From NCBI GenBank assembly GCA_964504135.1, contig CAZDCW010000029.1:1-16657 (forward strand): a stretch of DNA of 16,657 nt, read 5' to 3'. The notes below the pieces were generated by a model. That model saw only the letters and a list, made by a program, of their open reading frames with translations. It was not told where the DNA came from and did not search any database. This stretch comes from JACPTG01 sp964504135 (lineage in GTDB: Archaea; Nanobdellota; Nanobdellia; Woesearchaeales; UBA10216). Made by a program: the position numbers and the translations under genes. The first letter of the stretch is position 1. Each line of letters opens with the position of its first letter. Shown here piece by piece: positions 6,361 through 12,632 of this stretch.

Positions 6361-6873
6361 TCAAGGAAGAAGCTTTTCCATTGCCATGCACCTGTAGGTA
6401 ACCTCAGGCCTGATTTTGTGATGAACCCATCCAGGGCTGGCAACCCATCCATTTTTCTCATAAAAAATCTGAGAAGGCGAACCAAGAAAAGTCTCCAGAC
6501 GCACAGCCTGAACTCCATGCCTCATTGCGGCATCCTCAAGCCTTTGCAAAATATTTGAGCCCACTCCTCCCCGCTGAAACTCAGGAGAAACATAAAGCAT
6601 TTTGACCTGCCACAGCTCCCCTGGAACAATCATCCCTGAGCCAATTAACTCCTCACCCTCCCTGGCGATTACCAGGAAGCTACCGCGTGAAAGCTCAACA
6701 ATTCTCTCAGGCGGCCACCATGATGCAATAAATTCACGCTCATGGGCTGAATAATTCCCAAGTTCCATTGCACCTATAGCCGAATGCACAACACCTGATA
6801 TTGCCTCAGCCAGCTGCGCATCCAATGGACTCCTGTTCCCTGCAAGGTTATCAATGGCTTCGTACGTTACCAT
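6361..6873 (-). CDS. GNAT-family N-acetyltransferase
   Basis: A 170-residue acetyl-CoA-dependent acetyltransferase. The core strand and motif A read VKMLYVSPEFQRGGVGSNIL (about 89-108), with the Q/RxxGxG/A pyrophosphate-binding loop, followed by the helix of motif B and the C-terminal LETFLGSPSQIFYEKNGW segment, typical of GNAT enzymes. The N-terminal 70 residues carry WWPPERI and are probably the substrate-binding side. No transmembrane segments. The substrate (amino acid, aminoglycoside or protein N-terminus) cannot be told. It has its own TATA box and runs toward the eIF5A promoter. Confidence 0.85.
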   Translation of the reverse strand: MVTYEAIDNLAGNRSPLDAQLAEAISGVVHSAIGAMELGNYSAHEREFIASWWPPERIVELSRGSFLVIAREGEELIGSGMIVPGELWQVKMLYVSPEFQRGGVGSNILQRLEDAAMRHGVQAVRLETFLGSPSQIFYEKNGWVASPGWVHHKIRPEVTYRCMAMEKLLP

Positions 6874-6893
6874 AGCCGCAGGCTTTAATGACT

Positions 6894-6904
6894 GATTTTT
6901 AAAT
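6894..6904 (-). promoter_or_regulatory. TATA box for the GNAT gene
   Basis: On the minus strand ATTTAAAAATC is centred about 26 bp before the ATG at 6873. It lies next to the + strand TATA at 6915, so the two genes are transcribed divergently from a 71-bp spacer. Confidence 0.5.
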
Positions 6905-6914
6905 GTATGCTAAA

Positions 6915-6922
6915 ATTTTTAA
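6915..6922 (+). promoter_or_regulatory. TATA-like box for the unknown gene at 6945
   Basis: ATTTTTAA is centred about 27 bp before the ATG at 6945, supporting this start over the out-of-frame ATG at 6941. Confidence 0.45.
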
Positions 6923-6944
6923 GGCAGACAAAATTACCTAATGG

Positions 6945-7316
6945 ATGACGAGAAAAAGTCTGGAAGAAAAATTGGCTGATGCACATTTCCTGTCACGCTG
7001 GCTGAACGGGGTAACTGCAGAACTGCCCCTGCCTGCGCCGTCGGTTGAACTTATAAGAGTTGTGGGCGGCCAAAGCACAACGCTGTTCAGGGGAGGCCCG
7101 CTTCTTGTTGCAGCAAGGCCGGGAAATGTCTACACATTCAGACGGACGAAACCTACAAGCCCTGACGTCAACACATTTGAATACAGTGCACGAACCGAAG
7201 GAAGGTGGGAGCCTTATGCACACCGCACGGCATATGCGCAAATCAAAGAGGCAGACGCCGAAGCTTACCTCAGGATAAAAAAGGTAACTACCCGGCAGAC
7301 AGAGCATAATGTGTAG
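6945..7316 (+). CDS. unknown 123-aa protein
   Basis: I do not recognise this protein. It reads from ATG to a stop at 7316, with a helical N-terminus (residues 1-27), a central stretch of likely beta strands (VELIRVVGG, TLFRGGPLLVAARPGNVYTF) and a charged C-terminal part with a helix (IKEADAEAYLRIKKV). The composition is soluble and basic, with no cysteines, signal peptide or membrane segment. The arrangement is consistent with a small beta-rich cytosolic protein, but no family can be named. It precedes the antiporter gene by 58 bp, yet the antiporter has its own TATA box, so they may be separate transcripts. Confidence 0.6.
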   Translation: MTRKSLEEKLADAHFLSRWLNGVTAELPLPAPSVELIRVVGGQSTTLFRGGPLLVAARPGNVYTFRRTKPTSPDVNTFEYSARTEGRWEPYAHRTAYAQIKEADAEAYLRIKKVTTRQTEHNV

Positions 7317-7345
7317 GTTCCTTATAGCAATTTTTTGAAAATACA

Positions 7346-7353
7346 TTTAAATA
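7346..7353 (+). promoter_or_regulatory. TATA box for the antiporter
   Basis: TTTAAATA is centred about 25 bp before the ATG at 7375. Confidence 0.6.
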
Positions 7354-7374
7354 GACTGCAATTCAGGGATACTT

Positions 7375-8550
7375 ATGGCTGAACTCCTCTCGACCGTAGA
7401 GTTCCAGATGAGCCTGCTTCTATTCGTGTCGCTGGCCGGGTATCTTATTGCATCAAGGATAAACCAGTCAGCGGTGATAGGGGAGATACTGGTTGGCCTG
7501 GTAATCGGGCCAAGCATACTCGGGCTGATAACCTACACTGACTTTGTAAAAAGCGTCGCGCACCTGGGAGCAGTCATACTCCTCTTTGTAGTGGGGCTGG
7601 AGTTCAAGCTGAAGGACATCTTCAACCTGAAATACGGAATCATAGCCGCTGTCGGCGTTATTGTGCCGTGGATAGGCGGGGATTTCACTGCAAAGCTATT
7701 TGGATATGATTTTACCACGGCAGTATTCGTCGGGACCGCGCTCACCGCCACCAGCATAGCAATAACTGCAAACGTGCTCAAGGAGCTTGGAAAGCTCCAG
7801 ACAGAAGCGGCAAAGGCAATAATAGGGGCTGCGGTAATAGACGACGTACTCAGCCTGCTTGCGCTGAGCGTGGCCCAGCAGCTGGCAGCAGGCTCAATAT
7901 CCGCGGCTGCAACCGGAATTGTAGTCCTGAAATCACTGGCCTTCCTGATAGCAGGGGCAATCCTCGGCCAGCTGGTGCTTAACAGGCTGGTGGTACGGAT
8001 GGACAGGTCTGCAATAGCAAGGAAATACCCTGAATTTGTTTTCATATTCGCGATGAGCATGGCATTCCTCTACGCAATGGGGGCTGAACTAATCGGGTTG
8101 TCAGCAATAGTCGGGGCATTCATTGCAGGGGTTGCGCTTGAAGGTGTGGTGCCCCAGCACAGCAAGCCCTTCAAGGAAGGCGCAGAATACCTGCACATCA
8201 TATTCGCGGCGACCTTCTTTGTATCACTGGGGATACTCGCAGACTTCAGGGCAGTAACGCCAGCGGTTATCCTATTCCTGGCTGTGCTTACGGTTGTGGC
8301 AGTGCTGACAAAGCTGGTAGGCTGCTACCTGCCGGCAAGGATGCAGAAGATGAGCCATGAGGACTCGCTGGTGGTCGGGTTCGGAATGTCACCAAGGGGT
8401 GAAGTTGCGATGATAGTCGCGCTGCTGGCGCTGAACTCAGGGCTGATAATGCAGGACATTTATGTCACCATAGTAATGATGAGCGTGCTTACAACGTTAC
8501 TCACGCCGATAGTGCTCAGGAACTGGCTTTACAGCAGGGTGCACGTCTAA
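7375..8550 (+). CDS. CPA2-family cation/proton antiporter
   Basis: A membrane antiporter of the NapA/KefB (CPA2) type exchanging Na+ or K+ for protons. The 391 residues are almost entirely hydrophobic helices, about 12-13 segments. Family signatures include AVIGEILVGLVIGPSILG (33-50), the unwound-helix motif TALTATSIAIT (121-131), and GAAVIDDVLSL with Asp156/Asp157. Paired aspartates are the mark of electrogenic members, where the electroneutral type has Asn-Asp. The C-terminal core has MSPRGEVAMIVA (338-349). No cytosolic RCK/TrkA-N domain follows, so it is the short form, unlike full-length KefB. Lys313 lies in the region where NapA-type proteins carry the lysine paired with an aspartate. 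It ends in TAA and has no operon partner. Ion specificity is inferred. Confidence 0.92.
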   Translation: MAELLSTVEFQMSLLLFVSLAGYLIASRINQSAVIGEILVGLVIGPSILGLITYTDFVKSVAHLGAVILLFVVGLEFKLKDIFNLKYGIIAAVGVIVPWIGGDFTAKLFGYDFTTAVFVGTALTATSIAITANVLKELGKLQTEAAKAIIGAAVIDDVLSLLALSVAQQLAAGSISAAATGIVVLKSLAFLIAGAILGQLVLNRLVVRMDRSAIARKYPEFVFIFAMSMAFLYAMGAELIGLSAIVGAFIAGVALEGVVPQHSKPFKEGAEYLHIIFAATFFVSLGILADFRAVTPAVILFLAVLTVVAVLTKLVGCYLPARMQKMSHEDSLVVGFGMSPRGEVAMIVALLALNSGLIMQDIYVTIVMMSVLTTLLTPIVLRNWLYSRVHV

Positions 8551-8643
8551 GTTGATGGTCAGCAGTTAGTGGTTTGTGGTTGGCAGTTAACTCTTTGTAG
8601 CAGGCTAACAAGGCCGGAAATTCGTCATTGAAATCTCAAAACC
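8551..8643. other. 93-bp spacer between convergent genes
   Basis: This separates the antiporter and the SprT-like gene. It has an imperfect direct repeat, CAGCAGTTAGTGG and TTGGCAGTTAACT, around 8560-8600. No gene or convincing terminator is seen. Confidence 0.4.
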
Positions 8644-9279
8644 CTAAAACCGCCTGCGCCTCAGGACAGAGTCAATCCGCTTCTCAATCACGCCTGCATC
8701 CTTAAAGCTGTGCTCAAGCATCCTGAACTTTTTTCCATGGTGCAAAGCCCTGCCTGAGCTGCCTGAAAACTTCAGCTTCTTGTGCAGAAGCTCATGATAC
8801 ATAAGGTAATCCAGCAGTTCAGGCATCCCCCTGAAAAGGTCACTCACGCTTACTGTGTCTGTATAATGGTTATAGCTTGCCAGGCGGCGAATGCTCGAAT
8901 GCCACTCAAAGTTGGGCATGTCAAGAAGCTCGCTGAAATAAGCCCTGTTAACTCGATTAAAGCAGAACTCCAACTCTGCATCGGTTGAAGTCCTAGGCGA
9001 GGCGGACTGGATGCTCCTCGCAAAGTTGTTGTAAAGGTCAATGTTCAGCGTGCGTCCAGCCTTAAGCTTCAGCAGCCGAATAAGCAAATTCTGGACCAGG
9101 CCTAAAGTTATTTCCTCGCTTACATCCCTCCAGCTTGAACTCAGGCTGAAAACAATCCCGGAGCCGACCTTCCTCACATTTGCATTGAAAGGCTTAAACC
9201 TTCCTGAATAAATAATCGCCACAGAATGGCCAAGGCCAAAGCCATCCAGGAACTCAGAAGCCCTTGACTCCAGGCTCAC
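8644..9279 (-). CDS. SprT-like zinc metalloprotease
   Basis: A 211-residue protein with a C-terminal zinc metalloprotease domain. YHELLHK gives HExxH at 162-166, and a third His lies in LHHGKKF (180-185), the spacing of SprT/Spartan and related proteases. Before it, FCFNRVNRAYF...FEWHSSIRRLASYNHYTDTVSVS (about 106-145) matches the SprT-like pattern of a beta sheet leading to the metal helix. The N-terminal 95 residues, rich in beta strands, are not recognised. SprT-like proteases degrade DNA-protein crosslinks or act in general quality control; which applies here is not shown. It starts at GTG overlapping the aRF1 stop (GTGA), so its translation is coupled to aRF1, and ends at TAG. Alternatives: a DUF45/YgjP-like or WLM-type metalloprotease. 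Confidence 0.75.
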   Translation of the reverse strand: MSLESRASEFLDGFGLGHSVAIIYSGRFKPFNANVRKVGSGIVFSLSSSWRDVSEEITLGLVQNLLIRLLKLKAGRTLNIDLYNNFARSIQSASPRTSTDAELEFCFNRVNRAYFSELLDMPNFEWHSSIRRLASYNHYTDTVSVSDLFRGMPELLDYLMYHELLHKKLKFSGSSGRALHHGKKFRMLEHSFKDAGVIEKRIDSVLRRRRF

Positions 9280-11812
9280 TGGCCCACCTCATACCTCAGG
9301 ATGGCCGCAACCATCCCAAAGTCGCGAAGCTGCGCACCCTCCCTGGTCTCAGTTGAGATAATCTCGACCTTTGAGCCGAATTTCCCGGCCACATCCTCAA
9401 AGCCTGCAATCTTCTCATCAGACAAATCCTCTGACAGAAGCAAAATGTCAACAACACCGCTTTCAAGCAGCCGCATAACCTCAGCCTCGCCATAGCTCAC
9501 CATGCCCTGCCTTGTTGAAAGAAGCTCAAAGAACCTCGTCATAAGCTTTTTCTCATGGACAACCTCCTCGGCAGCAAGGACATCCTGGGACTTGTCAACG
9601 AGCTCCTGAAGGCCGAACTCGTCAGTGTATGACAAATCACGGATTGCAATAACCCTGTTCTTCAAATCAGTCGGAAGGAACTGGCCCTCCACAAATTCAT
9701 GCTTGGTAGTGCCAGGACCGCCAACCAAAAGGCCCTTCAGCTCAGGCTTTCCAAAAAACTCGTCCTTCACATGCTCACCAAGCCTTGTGAAGAACTCCTT
9801 GGCCGCGCCCTCGCGAAGGCGTTCGAATCTCTGCGAGGAGTTGTGGACCAGCAATCCGCCAGCTATAAAATTCTGATTCTTAACTGAAATATCCACCATC
9901 CTCACTTTTTCACTCCTGACTGTAATTGAAGCTATTTTGACAGGAAGCAGAATATTGCTGTGAATTTTCTCCAATTCTGAACGAAGAGCAGCATCTTTGG
10001 CAAAGCCAACAATTGACTTCTGGAAGGCAGCCTTGCCCATCATCCTGTTATTTCTGAAAAATCCGCTAACCCTTGTGAAAGCCTGCTTTCTAAAGCCAGC
10101 AGCCTCAATTATCTTCCTGACCTCTGAGCCTGCAGTAATTATCTGGCGGACGCTGCTCTTAATGGTTTTCAGTTGAATTGTATCCTCGACAGCCAAGGAT
10201 TTCCTCAGGGAAGTAAAGCCAATAAGTCTTTGGAATTCCTGAAGCGACTGCCTCTCTGAAATTACAACGCTATACCGATGGTTGCTGGAGTAGGGGTTAC
10301 GCCTGTTGTCATACTCTATGAATGAGGCAATAATTCCAAACCTGAGCAATGACATCTGGATTTGCTGAACCATGAGCCTGTTGTTCATTCCCAGGGAAAC
10401 ACCTGAATTAGCAGCATAGCCCTCTGCATCAAACAAACCTTTAAAGAAAGCTGCCAGGACCGAGCCAGGGGACTCGAGAATTTATGCGGGAATCGAAGAT
10501 TTAAGCCCCTGATTGGCTTCAGGGAAAAGTGAAGAGATCAACCTGACCAAAGGCCTTGAACTATACCTTAGCTGATGATAATTCTTATCTTTTCTGAACC
10601 TATAACTTGCCCGCATGTTTAGCAGTGAATCAAATTTAGCCTGCAAATCCCCAGCAACCTGGCCGCTCTGCTCAAAAAAGGTAATCCTGTCCTTTTCAAT
10701 TGACCCATCCCCTGAAAGGTAGCCGAGGAAATGGGCAAAACTTTCATCCAAAAATTCTGGAAGAACATACGATATGCGGCTGAATGGCCTCNNNNNNNNN
10801 NNNNNNNNNNNNNNNNNNNNNNNNNNNNNNNNNNNNNNNNNNNNNNNNNNNNNNNNNNNNNNNNGTCCTTCTGCCTTAGCCGTCTGGCTATCCTTTCTTT
10901 CTTAACACAGGCAGAGCCCTCCTGACTGATGATGAATGAGTTGTAAAACCTGGAAGGATGCAATGCCTGTCTGCTGCCTTCAACACTTATCCTTTCAGGC
11001 ATAACCAGAAAGTCACCCGCTGACAGCTCCTCTGCCGGCTTTTCCTTAATGCCCTCCGAAGTTGCAACAAAGAAAACATGCTCCTTAGATGACTCGATCT
11101 CAATTCTCGGATACTTGGTAACTATCCGGTAAACTATGCTTTTTTCCGTATCCCACATGTCAGTTACCGGCGAGTCTTCCACCCGACCATCCCTAACGCT
11201 TTTGACACTGCCTGGAGCCTTTGATATTGGGAAAATATTTCCTTCAGCGCCCACAATAAGGGTGCCTGGCAAAAGACATTGCCCACCAGCACGCGTTTTC
11301 CCCGGAACATTCGAAGTATATTTTGCAAGCGGAATGATGGACTTGCCCTTAAGGACAGCGACAACGCCCTCCCTCCTGTCCATAACAACAAGCCCATACA
11401 TCTCCCTTGACTCAAGCATGTCCCTAAGCAAATCAAGCTGGAAAGTCTTGTCGCAGCGGTAGATTCTTGTCTGCAAGCGAATTGGCGGCTCAATGCTCCA
11501 CACCCTCAGGTCAATCTGGCCCGGCCTTGCAATATTCCCAGAGAAAACAGCCAGGCCATGCTCAGGAGTCTGCCTGAAAAGCTTCAGATGCTGAATCATC
11601 CGCTCCAGGGCTGAGATGACATTCTTCCTGGTTGAAGCAGACTTGATGTTTGAAGCAGTGCCCTGCTCCTGGCCAAGATGCTGGATAATCTTGGTAATCT
11701 CATAACCCGCAGGAATGTACACTGTAATAAGCTCAGTATGCATGGCGCGGTGGCTATCCAGCTCCTTGACGAATTTCTTCAGGTCATGCCGCTGCTTGGC
11801 AGTCAAAGACAT
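9276..11812 (-). CDS. prf1: peptide chain release factor aRF1, interrupted by intein and in-frame UAA
   Basis: aRF1 recognises all three stop codons and triggers hydrolysis of peptidyl-tRNA. The N-extein (178 residues from ATG 11812) contains NIKS (55-58) and YRCDKTF (118-124), both used in stop-codon decoding, and ends at the catalytic GGQ (176-178). The C-extein resumes SSQRFERLREGAAKEFF and runs 187 residues to ILRYEVGQ. The joined exteins give about 365 residues, with only a short linker where many archaeal factors have a Cys-rich minidomain. An intein separates the two. An in-frame TAA occurs inside it at 10484-10482, and an N gap at 10792-10864 makes the frame uncertain only there. Start choice: a TATA box lies 26 bp upstream of this ATG; the reading frame extends 37 codons further, across the TATA box. 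It overlaps the SprT-like gene by four bases. Confidence 0.95.
10482..10484 (-). other. in-frame UAA codon inside the aRF1 intein
   Basis: On the minus strand the codons read AAA TCT TCG ATT CCC GCA TAA ATT CTC GAG TCC CCT, coding KSSIPA-stop-ILESP. Upstream and downstream segments are in one frame with no N between them (the gap is 300 bases away), and both show conserved intein sequence. A weak CGAG/CTCG inverted repeat (10476-10473 with 10464-10461) follows the stop closely. Confidence 0.9.
10792..10864. other. assembly gap, 73 N, inside the aRF1 intein
   Basis: The gap lies between the intein splicing half and the first LAGLIDADG motif. The sequence on the two sides is in different frames by the nominal N count, so the true length differs (for example 71 or 74). 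Confidence 0.99.
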
Positions 11813-11834
11813 AACAAGCCAGTTAAAAGGGTAA

Positions 11835-11842
11835 TTTATAAA
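11835..11842 (-). promoter_or_regulatory. TATA box for aRF1
   Basis: TTTATAAA is centred about 26 bp before the ATG at 11812, giving a leaderless mRNA. The spacer to the divergent gene at 11888 is 75 bp and also holds that gene's TATA-like motif. Confidence 0.6.
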
Positions 11843-11856
11843 GGTATTTAGAGGAA

Positions 11857-11866
11857 AAAATAAATA
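11857..11866 (+). promoter_or_regulatory. TATA-like box for the secreted M23-like gene
   Basis: The A-rich AAAATAAATA run is centred about 27 bp before the ATG at 11888. Confidence 0.4.
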
Positions 11867-11887
11867 CTGACTGGGCATCACAACCAC

Positions 11888-12619
11888 ATGAGCCACAAAT
11901 TGAGCCTGGAGCAGATAACACATAAGCCTTTGAAAAGAATTGCAGCAGGACTTGCGGCCGGCGCAACCATAATGGCTTTAGGCTTGACCGGACCCTGGGC
12001 AGCAGCGCAGCAGGCAAAGCCACAAACCATGCCATTCCTAACCTTCCCCCTGGACAGGACAACAGCCTTCACACTAACAAACGCTGTTTCCTTCGGCGAC
12101 GGTGTAATCTACACAGGCGCAAACTGCCCCGGGCAGGGATGCCCGCCTGAGCAGACATTACGGAACTATGATTACTGGTACAGGGTGCAGGCAGGCTCAA
12201 AGGCAAGGGCAATGGCTGACGGCGAAGTGGCATACGTAATCAGCCAGCCGGGCTATGAGGCCATAATATGGCTATGGCACAAGGAACAGAACACAGTAAC
12301 CTCATATGCCGGCCTGTCAAGCGCACTTGTCCGGGCGCCGCAGAAGGTAACAAGAGGCCAGACAATCGGGATTACCTCAGAAAAATTTCAAATAAGCGCA
12401 TATTACATAAACGACACAACAAGAGACCTGTACGCCAGAAAAGACTCCAGAAACACAGGGTCGCTGTGGCTCAACGCAAATGGAACCGCAAACTGCCCTG
12501 TGCATGCAGGGGATGAGAACAATCCATCAGCAGGCTGCATAGGATGGACAAACCCAGCGCAGCCGGGCAGCCAGGAACTTGTGCTGCCGAAGGCTTATCT
12601 TCCTGCGCTGCCTGAATGA
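11888..12619 (+). CDS. secreted M23/LytM-like protein without catalytic histidines
   Basis: A 243-residue exported protein. Residues 14-40 form a Sec signal: basic KPLKR, hydrophobic AAGLAAGATIMALGL, then PWAAAQQ with likely cleavage near residue 40. Residues 93-175 follow the LytM/M23 beta-fold order: the strand ARAMADGEVAYV (107-117), WLWHKEQNTVTSYAGLSS (128-145, like the H...Y.HLS region), then VTRGQTIGIT (154-163). The zinc ligands are missing: the first HxxxD is replaced by NYDYWYRV and the final HxH by ISAYYI, so it is probably not a peptidase. Four cysteines (80, 85, 203, 217) could form two disulfides outside the cell. It is convergent with the giant surface protein, 13 bp from its stop. 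Likely a binding or structural surface protein. Confidence 0.75.
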   Translation: MSHKLSLEQITHKPLKRIAAGLAAGATIMALGLTGPWAAAQQAKPQTMPFLTFPLDRTTAFTLTNAVSFGDGVIYTGANCPGQGCPPEQTLRNYDYWYRVQAGSKARAMADGEVAYVISQPGYEAIIWLWHKEQNTVTSYAGLSSALVRAPQKVTRGQTIGITSEKFQISAYYINDTTRDLYARKDSRNTGSLWLNANGTANCPVHAGDENNPSAGCIGWTNPAQPGSQELVLPKAYLPALPE

Positions 12620-12632
12620 CTCCTGCAATTCC

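Larger units (their letters stand above)
9840..11278 (-). mobile_element. LAGLIDADG intein inserted after GGQ of aRF1
   Basis: The intein starts with Cys (block A, CLLPGTLIVGAEGN) directly after GGQ, has block B with ESSKEHVFFVAT (His67), and ends with block F/G VDISVKNQNFIAGGLLVHN, followed by Ser as the +1 residue. Both homing-endonuclease motifs are visible: LGYLSGDGS (10727-10701) and GLFDAEG (10439-10419). About 138 residues precede the assembly gap and about 317 follow it, so the size is typical of a large endonuclease-bearing intein. The only defect is the TAA at 10484-10482, between the motifs, where the alignment pattern IPA-x-ILESP expects an ordinary residue. A change at one base (for example from GAA, CAA, AAA or TAT) would explain it. 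The splicing residues look competent. Confidence 0.93.

Noticed and set aside
10482..10484. Whole-genome reassignment of UAA as a sense codon
   Set aside because: eIF5A, the antiporter and the 93-aa gene all end properly at TAA, and no other in-frame TAA was noticed in recognised genes.
10619..10791. Apparent frameshift after the 73-N gap in aRF1
   Set aside because: The true gap length is unknown; conserved intein motifs on both sides make one gene the simplest reading.
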